Part shown: piece by piece, positions 52,789-62,467 of the stretch
How positions within the stretch are numbered: the stretch's first letter is position 1
Layout: the number at the start of each line of letters is the position of its first letter
Origin: Adlercreutzia equolifaciens DSM 19450
GTDB taxonomy: Bacteria; Actinomycetota; Coriobacteriia; Coriobacteriales; Eggerthellaceae
DNA: 64,000 nucleotides
Reading direction: 5' to 3'
Assembly (NCBI RefSeq): GCF_000478885.1
Contig: NC_022567.1
Span: forward strand, 1-64,000
The notes under the pieces: model-generated
Database searches by the model: none
What the model was told of the DNA's origin: nothing
Seen by the model: the letters and a program-made list of their open reading frames with translations, nothing else
Position numbers and translations under genes: made by a program

Positions 52789-55700
52789 GTGGCGAGCACG
52801 TACCGGACCATTGAAGAACTCTACCGAACGACCCTCGTCGCTTTGAGCGAAAGCCCCGAGGCGTGGAAGGCGTTCCTCGAATCGGCGGGCCGCAACTACA
52901 AGCTGCCCTTCCCGGAGCAGGCGCTCGTCCACGCGCAGCGCCCGGACGCCAAGGCGGTGTTGGAATTGGAGCGCTGGGATGCCCTGTTCGGCCGGCGGGT
53001 GAAGCGCGGATCAGTCGGAATCGCCGTGTTCGGAGCCCCGGGAACGGGGCGGTTGCGCTACTACTTCGACGTGTCGGACACGGCGCCCGGGCGCGCCGCC
53101 CGCCCGCTGCCGCTTTGGGCTGGCGGCCCGGAGCAGGAGGCGGCCATCGTCGGCGCCCTCCATGAATCCTTCGGGGCTGATGCCAGGAAAGGCACCATCG
53201 AGGCCATCGCCGAGGCGGCGAGCGCCGCCGTACGCGAAAACGCGGAATCGGCCGTCGCGGCCATCGGGGAAGCGCGCGGCGGAAGCGGCCTGGAACGCCT
53301 CGAAGCCCCCGAGGCCGGGGATCTGCTTCTGGAGCTCGCGGCGGCATCTGCCGCCTACGAGGCGGCGTCGCGCTGCGGCATCGAAGGCGGCGCGCTCATC
53401 ACGCCGCGCGCGGCGGACGCCCTGCCGATGTTCGGCACGGTCCGGGCGATGAACGCGCTCGGCTGCCGCACGGCAAGCGCCGCCGCAGCCGTCCTGCGCA
53501 CGATAGCCCCCGCGATGCGGGAAAGAGCCCCGGAAGCATCCCATCGCACGTTTGCGCCCTTGGCCGCCGCCGTCCATAATCCGGCAAAAGAGCCCGATGA
53601 AAGGAGAGGCGATGGAGATGGCGTACAGGGAGGGCGGTGGTCTTCTGCTGCCGACCCTGGCAACGGAAGAGGAAGCGGCGGCGAACCTGGGGCCGTTCGC
53701 GCTGATGAGGGACGAATACCTGAGATCGAGCAAGCCCGAGCTGCGGGCGGACCTGCTGGCGCAGGGGGCGCTGGCGAGGCACCTGGCCGAGACGGAAGCC
53801 CTCGCGGAGGCGATGGCGGACGACCTGGCGGCCCGCGTGGCGAAGAGCAGGGGGTTGGACGAAGCGGCGAAGGTGGCGGATCCGGCAGCGTGGGCGGCGA
53901 AGATGGCCGAGGCGGCGGCAGCGGCCCGCGAAGCGGCGGCGATGAAGGTCGTGTACGCCTAGAAAAGCAGCGCGGCCAAGAGAAAACCAAGACAAGCCGA
54001 AGGGAGGCGGGCGACAAGCCCGCCTCCCGCCGTTCCGAGGCAAAGCCGCCCGAACGGGGCCAGCTGGCTTTCTCGTTCGACGATGGGGCAAATGAGTATC
54101 CCGAACAGCTCGCCACCCCGCTCGGGCGGCTGCGCGGCAACATCGCGGCCATCGAAGCGCTCGTCGCCGTCGAGGGGGAAGGCCGCCCGCCCGACGCCGC
54201 AGAGCGCGAAGCGCTCGCGCGCTACGTGGGCTGGGGCGGCCTCGCCGACGCGTTCGACGAGGAATCGGGGAAATGGGCGCACGAGAAGGCCCGGCTGCGC
54301 CAGCTGCTCTCCGACGGGGAGTACGCGGCGGCGCGCGCCTCCACGCTCACGGCGTTCTACACCCCGCAGGAGATCGCGCGCCCCATATGGGAGGCCATCC
54401 GGGGCATGGGGCTTTCGGGCGGCAGGGTGCTGGAGCCGTCATGCGGCACGGGCGCGTTCTTCGCCGCCATGCCGGAGGCGCTTGCGGGCTGCCGCCTCGT
54501 CGGCGTGGAGCTCGACGGCCTGACCGCGCGCATCGCCCGCGCCCTCCATCCGTCCGCGGAGATCATCCACGGCGGCTTCGAGCACGCAGACCTCGACGAC
54601 GAATCGTTCGACGTCGCGGTGGGAAACGTGCCCTTCGGCAGCTACCAGGTCGACGATCCCCGCCATCGGGACGAGGGGCTGCTCGTGCACGATTGGTTCT
54701 TCGCGAGGGCGCTCGACTTGGTGAGGCCGGGAGGCATCGTGGCTTTCGTCACGTCCAAAGGCACGCTCGACAAGAAGAATCCCGCCGCCCGCAGAAGGAT
54801 CGCCGAGCGCGCCGAGCTCGTGGGAGCGGTCCGCCTGCCCAACACGGCCTTCTCGCCGCATGCCGAAGTCACGGCGGACGTGGTCATCCTCCAGAAGCGC
54901 GAGCGCGCCGAGGTCTGCGAGCCCGAATGGGCGCACACCGAGCGCGTCGAGGCGGGCATCGACGTGAACTCCTACTTCGCATCCCACCCCGACATGGTGC
55001 TCGGCGAGCTCGCCGCGACGACGAACGCCTACGGGCGGGCGGACTCCGAATGCAGGCCGAAGCCCGGCACCGACTTGGAAGAAGCGCTGCGCGAAGCCCT
55101 CGGCAAGATGACCGCCCGCATCCCCGAATGGGATGCGCCCGAAAGCGAGCCCGGCGACGCCATCCCCGCAGACCCGGACGTGCGCGACTGGTCCTACGCC
55201 GAATCTGGCGGCGCCCTCTACTTCCGCATGGGTCCCCTCATGCACCGGCAGAATCCCTCGAAGGCGGCCGCTGAGCGAATCGGGGGAATGATCCCCCTAC
55301 GGGATTGCGCCCGACGGCTCATAACGCTCGAAAAGGACGGCGCGCCCGATGCGGAGGTGGAGGCTGAGCGCGCAAGGCTCAACGCGCTCTACGACGCCTA
55401 CGCGGCGAAGCACGGCATCCTGAACTCGCGCGCGAACGCCGCCGCGCTCAAGCAGGATTCCTCCTACCCGCTGCTGTGCGCATTGGAGATCCTCGACGGC
55501 GAGGGGAACTTCGAGCGCAAGGCGGACATGTTCTCCAAGCGCACGATACGGCCCAACGCGCCCGTGACGCACGCCGACGACCCCCAGGCGGCGCTGGCTG
55601 CCTCGCTGTCTGAACGCGGACGGGTCGATCTGCCCTACATGGCGAGGTTGACCGGAATGGGGGAAAACGAACTGGCCGAAGCGCTGAAAGGCGCCATATT

Positions 55701-58700
55701 CCGCGTTCCCACGGCGACCGGAGAGCAGCCCGTCTGGCAGCCCGCCGACGAATACCTCTCCGGCAACGTGCGGGCGAAGCTGCGCATCGCCGAGCTGACG
55801 GCCGCGTCCGACCCCTCGTACATTCCCAATATCGAGGCGCTGCGCTGCGCCCAGCCGCCCGATTTGGGGGCGGCCGAGATAAGCGTGCGCCTCGGAGCGA
55901 CGTGGATCCCCGCCGACGACGTGCGTGAGTTCGTGCTCCACCTGCTCGACCCGCCCTACTGGGTCCGCGAACAGGTGGCCGTGAGGTATTCCGCCGCCAC
56001 GGCGCAGTGGCGCATCGAGGGCAAGGGCCGCGACGGCTCGAACGTGCGCGCGCTGTCGACCTACGGCACGCGCCGCATGAGCGCCTACCACATCATCGAG
56101 GAGACGCTCAACCTCAAGGACGCGCGCGTGGTCGATTACGTCGAGGACGAAAACGGCAAGAAGAAACCCGTCCTCAACAAGAAGGAGACGGCGGTGGCGC
56201 TCGCCAAGCAGGAGGCCATCAAGGCGGCCTTCAAGGAGTGGGTGTTCTCAGACCAGGCGCGCAGGGAGAGGCTGGTCGCCGCCTACAACGAGCGGTTCAA
56301 CGCCATCCGCCCGCGCGAGTTCGACGGCTCGCACCTGGCGTTTCCCGGCATGAACCCCGAGATAGAGCTGAGGCCGCACCAGAGAAACGCCGTCGCCCGC
56401 ATCCTCTACGGGAAAAACGCGCTTCTCGCCCACGAGGTGGGAGCGGGCAAGACATTCACCATGGCGGCGGCCGCCATGGAATTGCGGCGCATAGGGCTTT
56501 GCTCCAAGCCCCTGTTCGTCGTGCCGAACCACCTCACGGGGCAGTGGGCGTCGGAATGGCTGAGGCTCTACCCCGCCGCCAATTTGCTGGTGGCCACCAA
56601 GCGCGACTTCGAGCGGCGCAACCGCAGGCGCTTCTGCGCCCGCATCGCCTCGGGGGACTGGGACGGCGTGATCATGGGGCACACCCAGTTCGAGAAGATA
56701 CCCGTATCGGTGGAGCGTCAGCGAGCGTTCATAGAGAGCCAGATCGCCGAGCTCTCCGACGGCATAGCCGAGATCAAGGCGCAGCACGGCGAACGGTTCA
56801 GCGTGAAGCAGATGGAGATCACGAAGAAGCGCCTGAACGTGAGACTCGCCAAGTTCGCTGACCAAACCGACAAGGACGACGTGCTCACGTTCGAGGAGCT
56901 CGGCGTCGACCGGATCTTCGTGGACGAGGCCCACTACTACAAGAACCTGTTCTTCCACACCAAGATGCGAAACGTCAGCGGCATCGCCCAGAGCGAGGCC
57001 ATGAAGTCTTCCGACCTGTTCATGAAGTGCCGCATCCTCGACGAGCAGACCGGCGGACGCGGCACGGTGTTCGCCACGGGCACGCCGGTGTCCAACTCGA
57101 TGGCGGAGCTCTACACCATGCAGCGCTACCTGCAATACGGCGAGCTGGAGCGCTTGGGGTTTTCCCACTTCGACTGCTGGGCGTCCACGTTCGGCGAGAC
57201 AGTGACGGCATTGGAGCTGGCCCCCGAAGGCACGGGCTATCGGCAGAAAACGCGCTTCTCGCGCTTCTATAACCTACCCGAGCTCATGTCCATGTTCAAA
57301 CAGGTCGCCGACGTGCAGACGGCGGACACGCTGGCGCTTCCCACGCCCAAGGTGCATCTGCGCAACGTGGCGGTGCAGCCCTCCCCCGTCCAGCGCGAGC
57401 TGGTGGCGGGGCTCGCCGAGCGCGCCGAGGCGGTGAGGGCGGGCAGTGTGCCCGCCGAGAAGGACAACATGCTCCTCATCACCAACGACGGCCGCAAGAT
57501 AGCCCTCGACCAACGCCTCGCCGACCCCGCGCTGCCCGACTTCGAGGGCAGCAAGGTGAACGCTTGCTGCGAGAACGTGCTGCGCATATGGCGCGACGGC
57601 GCCGAGGAAAGGCTCACCCAGCTCGTGTTCTGCGACCTCTCCACCCCGAAGGGCGACGGGTCCTTCAACGTGTACGACGATCTGCGCCGCAAGCTCGTGG
57701 CGCGCGGCGTGCCCGAGGGCGAGGTGGCGTTCATCCACGACACCGACACCGAGGCGAAGAAGCTCGCCCTCTTCGGGAAGGTGAACGCCGGAGCCGTGCG
57801 CATCCTCATGGGGTCCACGCAGAAGATGGGCGCGGGCACCAACGTGCAGCGCAGGCTCGCCGCCATCCACGACCTCGACTGCCCGTGGCGCCCCGCCGAC
57901 CTCCAGCAGCGCCTCGGGCGCATCGAGCGCCAGGGCAACATGAATGCCGAGGTGGAGGCGTACCGCTACGTCACCGAAGGCACCTTCGACGCGTACCTCT
58001 ACCAGCTCGTAGAGGGAAAGCAGCGATTCATAGCGCAGGTCATGACCTCGAAGTCGCCCGTTCGCACAGCCGCCGACGTTGACGAGGCGGCGCTTTCCTA
58101 CGCCGAGCTCAAAGCGCTCGCCACGGGAAACCCGCTCGTCAAGGAGCGCATGGGCCTCGATGTCGAGGTGTCCCGCCTGCGGATGCTGAAGGCCGACCAC
58201 CTAGCGCAGAAGTACGCGCTGGAGGACAAGGCCGCCAAGGACTACCCGCAGCGCATGGCGTCGCTGTCGGCGCGCCTCGAATCGCTGGAGGCCGATGTCG
58301 CGAAGGCAAGGGCGAACCCGCCGCCGACGAAGGAGGCATTTTCGATGGAAGTGCGCGGCACCGCCTTCCGGGAGCGTGCGGCGGCAGGCGAGGCGGTGCT
58401 CGCGGCGCGCGGCGAGATGACCGAGACGGGGGCCATGCCGCTCGGGTCGTACCGGGGGTTCTCCCTGGAGTTGACGTTCGACCGCATGAGCGCGGCGTTC
58501 GAGATGCGCATCGTCGGCGAAGCCGAGCACAAATGCGAGCTGGGCGGTGATGCGGCAGGCGCCGTGACGAGGCTGGACAACGCCATCGCCAAGATGGGCG
58601 CGGAGGCTGACGAGTGCCGCGCGCGCCTCGAAGAAGCCCGCAGGCAGATGGAGGCTGCGCGCACCGAGGCCACCAAACCTTTTCCCCACGAAGGCGAGCT

Positions 58701-58830
58701 GAAAGAGAAGTCCGCCCGCCTCGCGGAGCTCGACGCCCTGCTCGACGTGGGAAAAAGCGGCCCCGAGCAGCTGTGCGACGACGGTCATGAGCCGGAACGT
58801 GCCGAAAAGAAAAAGGAGTTCGAACGGTGA
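52789..58830 (+). CDS. Giant N6-adenine methylase/SNF2-type helicase of the conjugative element
   Basis: This 2013-residue protein is characteristic of Tn1549-like elements. Residues 1-265 form an N-terminal domain (NYKLPFPEQALVHAQRPDA). Residues about 275-391 are a Gly/Arg-rich low-complexity linker that overlaps tnpV in another frame. A methyltransferase follows with motif I VLEPSCGTGAFF (547-558) and the catalytic-type GNVPF (612-616, in place of NPPF/Y). The helicase has Walker A EVGAGKT (1216-1222), DEAH (1379-1382) and LQQRLGRIERQGN (1705-1717). A coiled coil ends the protein. GTG start after GAGGAGGTGA. It probably handles or protects element DNA during transfer. Confidence 0.9.
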   Translation: MASTYRTIEELYRTTLVALSESPEAWKAFLESAGRNYKLPFPEQALVHAQRPDAKAVLELERWDALFGRRVKRGSVGIAVFGAPGTGRLRYYFDVSDTAPGRAARPLPLWAGGPEQEAAIVGALHESFGADARKGTIEAIAEAASAAVRENAESAVAAIGEARGGSGLERLEAPEAGDLLLELAAASAAYEAASRCGIEGGALITPRAADALPMFGTVRAMNALGCRTASAAAAVLRTIAPAMRERAPEASHRTFAPLAAAVHNPAKEPDERRGDGDGVQGGRWSSAADPGNGRGSGGEPGAVRADEGRIPEIEQARAAGGPAGAGGAGEAPGRDGSPRGGDGGRPGGPRGEEQGVGRSGEGGGSGSVGGEDGRGGGSGPRSGGDEGRVRLEKQRGQEKTKTSRREAGDKPASRRSEAKPPERGQLAFSFDDGANEYPEQLATPLGRLRGNIAAIEALVAVEGEGRPPDAAEREALARYVGWGGLADAFDEESGKWAHEKARLRQLLSDGEYAAARASTLTAFYTPQEIARPIWEAIRGMGLSGGRVLEPSCGTGAFFAAMPEALAGCRLVGVELDGLTARIARALHPSAEIIHGGFEHADLDDESFDVAVGNVPFGSYQVDDPRHRDEGLLVHDWFFARALDLVRPGGIVAFVTSKGTLDKKNPAARRRIAERAELVGAVRLPNTAFSPHAEVTADVVILQKRERAEVCEPEWAHTERVEAGIDVNSYFASHPDMVLGELAATTNAYGRADSECRPKPGTDLEEALREALGKMTARIPEWDAPESEPGDAIPADPDVRDWSYAESGGALYFRMGPLMHRQNPSKAAAERIGGMIPLRDCARRLITLEKDGAPDAEVEAERARLNALYDAYAAKHGILNSRANAAALKQDSSYPLLCALEILDGEGNFERKADMFSKRTIRPNAPVTHADDPQAALAASLSERGRVDLPYMARLTGMGENELAEALKGAIFRVPTATGEQPVWQPADEYLSGNVRAKLRIAELTAASDPSYIPNIEALRCAQPPDLGAAEISVRLGATWIPADDVREFVLHLLDPPYWVREQVAVRYSAATAQWRIEGKGRDGSNVRALSTYGTRRMSAYHIIEETLNLKDARVVDYVEDENGKKKPVLNKKETAVALAKQEAIKAAFKEWVFSDQARRERLVAAYNERFNAIRPREFDGSHLAFPGMNPEIELRPHQRNAVARILYGKNALLAHEVGAGKTFTMAAAAMELRRIGLCSKPLFVVPNHLTGQWASEWLRLYPAANLLVATKRDFERRNRRRFCARIASGDWDGVIMGHTQFEKIPVSVERQRAFIESQIAELSDGIAEIKAQHGERFSVKQMEITKKRLNVRLAKFADQTDKDDVLTFEELGVDRIFVDEAHYYKNLFFHTKMRNVSGIAQSEAMKSSDLFMKCRILDEQTGGRGTVFATGTPVSNSMAELYTMQRYLQYGELERLGFSHFDCWASTFGETVTALELAPEGTGYRQKTRFSRFYNLPELMSMFKQVADVQTADTLALPTPKVHLRNVAVQPSPVQRELVAGLAERAEAVRAGSVPAEKDNMLLITNDGRKIALDQRLADPALPDFEGSKVNACCENVLRIWRDGAEERLTQLVFCDLSTPKGDGSFNVYDDLRRKLVARGVPEGEVAFIHDTDTEAKKLALFGKVNAGAVRILMGSTQKMGAGTNVQRRLAAIHDLDCPWRPADLQQRLGRIERQGNMNAEVEAYRYVTEGTFDAYLYQLVEGKQRFIAQVMTSKSPVRTAADVDEAALSYAELKALATGNPLVKERMGLDVEVSRLRMLKADHLAQKYALEDKAAKDYPQRMASLSARLESLEADVAKARANPPPTKEAFSMEVRGTAFRERAAAGEAVLAARGEMTETGAMPLGSYRGFSLELTFDRMSAAFEMRIVGEAEHKCELGGDAAGAVTRLDNAIAKMGAEADECRARLEEARRQMEAARTEATKPFPHEGELKEKSARLAELDALLDVGKSGPEQLCDDGHEPERAEKKKEFER
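53612..53962 (+). CDS. tnpV: TnpV-like protein encoded inside the giant methylase/helicase gene
   Basis: A 116-residue frame, shifted by one base from the host gene, begins MEMAYREGGGLLLPTL after AAGGAG and reads on to a proper stop. It matches the TnpV family of transposon-encoded proteins (Tn4451-type): LLLPTL, LGPFALMRDEYLRSSKPEL, LLAQGALARHL and DPAAWAAKMAEA line up with the family pattern of a YLKEHRP-like motif followed by a TEALKAADQMEW-like motif. In this stretch the GC-rich third positions follow the tnpV frame, not the host frame. TnpV function is unknown. ATG at 53618 is an alternative start. Confidence 0.75.
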   Translation: MEMAYREGGGLLLPTLATEEEAAANLGPFALMRDEYLRSSKPELRADLLAQGALARHLAETEALAEAMADDLAARVAKSRGLDEAAKVADPAAWAAKMAEAAAAAREAAAMKVVYA

Positions 58831-58943
58831 GGGCGCACACCGCGCCGCGCGAGATGCGCCTCATCGCCGGCAAACCGGAATCGGTCGATGGAGCGCCTTG
58901 GCGGCAACGCCGGGGCATTCCTTTTCGCGAAGGGGGAATGTTT

Positions 58944-59612
58944 ATGAAAGTGCTCGAACTGTTCAGCGGAACGCGCTCCATCGGCGAGGCGTTCGAAAAG
59001 CGGGGCCACGAGGTGTTCTCGGTGGAGTGGGACGAATCGCTGCCCGCCGACCTCCACGCCGACATCGAGTTCCTGAAAGCGCCGGACGTCCTGCGCGCAT
59101 TCGGCCGGCCCGACGTGGTGTGGGCGTCGCCGGACTGCGCCACGTTCTCCATGGCGGGCATATCGCGCCACAGGCGCAAGAACGCCAACACCGGCAACCT
59201 GGACCCCGTGAGCGACTACGCGCTCAAATGCGACCGGGTGGATCTGGCGATGCTCCGCCTCATCCGCGATCTGAGGCCGGCGCTCTACTTCATAGAGAAC
59301 CCGCGCGCGGGCCTGCGCAAGCAGGACATGATGGCGGTCATCCCCCGCCACACCGTCACCTACTGCCAATACGGCGCGAGGGCCATGAAGCCGACCGACA
59401 TATTCACGAACGCCTCCGACCCGCGATTCTGCCCGCCGTGCCGCAACGGGGCGCCCTGCCACGAGTCGGCGCCGCGCGGGTCGAAGTCCGGCACGCAGGG
59501 CCTGGCGAACGCGCGCGAGCGCGGGCGCATCCCCGAGAGGCTGTGCCTGCACATCGTTGACGTGTGCGAGCGCGAGGTGCCCATCCGAAAGGCGGCGGGG
59601 CTATGCCGGTGA
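58944..59612 (+). CDS. Short C5 cytosine DNA methyltransferase (phage type)
   Basis: The 222-residue protein starts MKVLELFSGTRSIGEAF (motif I) and has ASPDCATFS, where PDC replaces the usual PC, with Cys65 as the catalytic nucleophile, and FIENPRAG (Glu118) replacing ENV. These changes are typical of the short phage and element-borne cytosine methyltransferases. ATG at 58944 follows AGGGGG seven bases upstream; the frame is open to a GTG overlapping the giant gene. It lacks a large target-recognition domain. It may modify the element against host restriction. Confidence 0.83.
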   Translation: MKVLELFSGTRSIGEAFEKRGHEVFSVEWDESLPADLHADIEFLKAPDVLRAFGRPDVVWASPDCATFSMAGISRHRRKNANTGNLDPVSDYALKCDRVDLAMLRLIRDLRPALYFIENPRAGLRKQDMMAVIPRHTVTYCQYGARAMKPTDIFTNASDPRFCPPCRNGAPCHESAPRGSKSGTQGLANARERGRIPERLCLHIVDVCEREVPIRKAAGLCR

Positions 59613-60148
59613 AAAGCGCGGCAGCAGCGCCGCCAGGCGGCTTCACCGGCGCCGGCGGGGCGGCCTTCTCGTCGGCGCGCGACGACTGGGAGACCCCCGC
59701 GTGGCTGTTCTCGGCGCTCGATTCCGAGTTCCACTTCACCCTTGACGCGGCGAGCTCGGACGCCAACGCCAAATGCGAAAGGCACCTCACCAAACGAGAC
59801 GACGGGCTCGCGGCTGACTGGGGCGGCGAGAGAGTGTGGGTGAATCCGCCCTACGGCCGGGGCGTCGGGGCATGGGCGCGCAAGGCGGCAATCGAGGGCG
59901 CCAAGCCGCGCACGACGGTCGCGCTGCTGGTGGCGGCGCGCACGGACACCGAGTGGTTCCTCCGTTACATCCTCGGCCATGCAGAGATAAGGCTCGTTCG
60001 CGGCCGCATCAGGTTCGAGCTCGCCGGCGTCGCTCAGGGCCCCGCGCCCTTTCCGAGCATGGTCGCCGTGTTCGGGGAGGGCGCCGCCCCCGGCAAGGTG
60101 TCGTCAATAGCCAACGCCGCAGCGCGCGGCGGGAAGGGGGCTTCGTGA
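59603..60148 (+). CDS. Phage-type N6-adenine DNA methyltransferase
   Basis: The 181-residue protein belongs to the phage Dam-like family. It has the substrate-binding DDWETPAWLFSALD at the start, FTLDAASSDANAKC, and the catalytic VWVNPPYG. The ATG overlaps the end of the previous gene by ten bases, and its own end overlaps the next gene by four bases, so the three methyltransferases are translationally coupled. No restriction enzyme gene is present. Confidence 0.87.
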   Translation: MPVKSAAAAPPGGFTGAGGAAFSSARDDWETPAWLFSALDSEFHFTLDAASSDANAKCERHLTKRDDGLAADWGGERVWVNPPYGRGVGAWARKAAIEGAKPRTTVALLVAARTDTEWFLRYILGHAEIRLVRGRIRFELAGVAQGPAPFPSMVAVFGEGAAPGKVSSIANAAARGGKGAS

Positions 60149-61488
60149 GGTACGTGAGCCTTTTCTCAGGCATAGAGGCGGCGAGCTGCGCGTGGGGGCC
60201 GCTCGGCTGGGAGGCGGTCGCCTTCAGCGAGATCGACCCGTTCTGCAACGCGGTTCTCGCTACTCGCTTCCCGAGCGTGCCCAACCTGGGAGATATATCG
60301 AAGGTCGAGTGGAAGGAGATGCGTGGCGAGATCGACGTTGTCATCGGCGGAAGCCCGTGCCAGAGCTTTTCCGTCGCCGGAAAGAGAACGGGGCTCAAAG
60401 GCGAGTCGGGCCTCATGCTCGAATTTATTCGAGCTGTACGTGAGGTCATGCCGAGATGCTTTGTCTGGGAGAACGTCCCGGGAGCGCTCTCGAGCGAGAA
60501 CGGGGAGGCTTTCCGATGCCTGCTCCGGGCGATGGATGAGGTCGGGTACGGTCTGGCATGGAGAATTCTGGACGCGCAATTCTTCGGCTTGGCCCAGCGA
60601 CGCGAGCGTGTCTTTCTTGTCGGAGTGCTTGGAAGCGCCGCCCGTGCCTGCGAGGTACTATTTGAGCCCCACTGCATGCGCTGGGATCATCCGCCGGGCA
60701 AGGAGAAGAGGGCGCTCCTTGCCGCCGCAGCTGGAGGAGGCGCTCGAACGGCAGGCTTCAAGTACTCCGCCGCCCCCGCCAGCGGGTCGGTAGGCCACGC
60801 CGCCGAGCAATCGCCCACCCTCACGGCCGACTGGCACGCGCCCGCCGTCTACGGCATCGTTGGCAACTCCATAGGCCGAAAGCCTGAAAACGGGGGCAAT
60901 GGCGCGGGCTTCTGCGACCCCGACGAGAAAGGCATGTACACCCTCACCGCCGCCGACCGCCACGCCGTGGCCCTGCCTGCGGGCGGGCCGCCGCGCGAGG
61001 CCCTGTGCCTCGCGTCCACCCATGCGAACGCGCACGTGGGCGACGGCCTGTGCGGGTGCCTCACGGCGAACGCCGCCAAGGGGCCGCCCATGGCGTGCCT
61101 TTCGGGGGACGCGGCCAACGCGGCGTGCGACGTGGACCTGGCGGGCACGCTGAAGGTGGGCGGCTCCCCGTCGTGCGTGGGCCCCGTCGCGGCGTTCGCC
61201 CAGAACACGCGCGACGAGGTGCGCTTCGTCGGCGGGTCGGGCAGCCACGTGGGCGCGCTCGCCGCGCATCCCGGCGTCAAGCAGGCGAGCCACGTCCTGC
61301 AGGGTCCGGCGGTCAGGCGGCTCACGCCGTTGGAGTGCGAGAGGCTGCAAGGCTTCCCGGACAACTGGACGAACGTGGAGTTCCGCGGCAAGCCGGCTCC
61401 GGACGGCCGTCGTTACAAAGCCCTCGGAAACGCCATGGCCGTCCCGGTCGTCAAATGGATCGGCGAGAGGGTGGAGAAGGCCGTTTAG
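60145..61488 (+). CDS. C5 cytosine DNA methyltransferase (full length)
   Basis: The 447-residue protein has all the classic motifs: I YVSLFSGIEAAS, IV GSPCQSFS with catalytic Cys72, VI WENVPG (Glu109), VIII QRRERVFLVG, IX LECERLQGFPDNW and X ALGNAMAVPVV. Residues about 190-385 form a target-recognition region with repeated Gly/Ala/Thr-rich stretches (LTADWHAPAVYGIVG, LTANAAKGPPMACL). Codon use between about 60390 and 60660 is less GC-rich than on either side. The GTG start follows AAGGGGG and overlaps the previous gene. Confidence 0.9.
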   Translation: MRYVSLFSGIEAASCAWGPLGWEAVAFSEIDPFCNAVLATRFPSVPNLGDISKVEWKEMRGEIDVVIGGSPCQSFSVAGKRTGLKGESGLMLEFIRAVREVMPRCFVWENVPGALSSENGEAFRCLLRAMDEVGYGLAWRILDAQFFGLAQRRERVFLVGVLGSAARACEVLFEPHCMRWDHPPGKEKRALLAAAAGGGARTAGFKYSAAPASGSVGHAAEQSPTLTADWHAPAVYGIVGNSIGRKPENGGNGAGFCDPDEKGMYTLTAADRHAVALPAGGPPREALCLASTHANAHVGDGLCGCLTANAAKGPPMACLSGDAANAACDVDLAGTLKVGGSPSCVGPVAAFAQNTRDEVRFVGGSGSHVGALAAHPGVKQASHVLQGPAVRRLTPLECERLQGFPDNWTNVEFRGKPAPDGRRYKALGNAMAVPVVKWIGERVEKAV

Positions 61489-62362
61489 CCTCGGCGAAAG
61501 AGCGGGCCTCTTCCAGGGTCCGCCTGTCCTTCGCTACGACGAAGCGGACGAAGTCCGCCTCGAAGTAGGCGGCGTTGAGCCTGACGACATCGCGCGCGCC
61601 GAGCAGCTCGCAACCTCCCATCCCCCGACGGGGGCCGGGGCCGTAGATGACGGCCGCATTCGGGCTGATAGGGCAGTACAGAGAGGAGAGGCGATCCCGC
61701 CCCCCTGTTTCCCGAACAACGGGGAGGACGGGGAAAGACGCGGTGGCGAACGAGGCGCACCCGGGCGCGCGCAGGACGATCCCCTCCATTTCGAGCAGCT
61801 CTCCTACGATGAGCCCTTGGTAGGACCCGTCGCCCGTATCTAGCAGCAGGCGGCGCGTGACGCCTTCCGCCGCCACCCCCTCGAACGCGCCCTCGTGCCC
61901 CAGAGCCCTCATAAGGTCGCGATACGGAGAGAGGTCTTCTTCCGAAGCCGACAACATAAGCTCATTCCGGAGGGGCTTGAACACGCTGGGATGGCGAGCA
62001 ATCGCATTCGCCACAAAAGACGCGATGATTCTCGCGTCGTCATCGCCGACGCACGTGAACGGGGCGTTCGGCACGCACAGGGCCGCCACCCTTTTCAGGA
62101 CGGGGGCAAAAGCGCTCTCCAGTTCGCAGAGGCCGTCCTCAGTGTAGTTCGGATAGACGAATTTCCCCTTGTACCAGTTGGGGTCGTTCGATAGGGATTC
62201 GTACAGGTACCTCTCCGCACAGAAATCGCCAACCGAGGGTGTAAATATTCCCCCCGACTCCTTATCTAGCGCGAACACCGTGTCGCCGCTCCCGCAAAAC
62301 CCACGCAAGTAGAACTTCGGAACGTAATGCTGCTTCTTCTTTTTCGGCCCTTTTGTGTTCAT
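61451..62362 (-). CDS. DUF4238 protein
   Basis: The 303-residue product has the DUF4238 signature KKKKQHYVPKFYLRGF near the N-terminus and a lengthy alpha-helical body. It overlaps the last 38 bases of the cytosine methyltransferase in convergent orientation. The family has no settled function but is repeatedly found in mobile and defence contexts. ATG at 62362 is chosen over a TTG five codons upstream; no good ribosome site marks either. It is divergent in origin from the element core and transcribed against it. Confidence 0.83.
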   Translation of the reverse strand: MNTKGPKKKKQHYVPKFYLRGFCGSGDTVFALDKESGGIFTPSVGDFCAERYLYESLSNDPNWYKGKFVYPNYTEDGLCELESAFAPVLKRVAALCVPNAPFTCVGDDDARIIASFVANAIARHPSVFKPLRNELMLSASEEDLSPYRDLMRALGHEGAFEGVAAEGVTRRLLLDTGDGSYQGLIVGELLEMEGIVLRAPGCASFATASFPVLPVVRETGGRDRLSSLYCPISPNAAVIYGPGPRRGMGGCELLGARDVVRLNAAYFEADFVRFVVAKDRRTLEEARSFAEAKRPSPPSRRSI

Positions 62363-62467
62363 GGAAGTCACCGCCAAACCGAGCTCCGCCGTCGGGCAAA
62401 CGAGGGCGATCTGCCGGACGTCGGTTCGGAAGACGCAGTTGAAGCGACGTGAGAGCCAACCAAGCCC

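Noticed and set aside
58827..58943. Longer N-terminus for the short cytosine methyltransferase
   Set aside because: The extra residues do not resemble the family, whose motif I normally starts near the N-terminus, and a clear ribosome site precedes ATG 58944.
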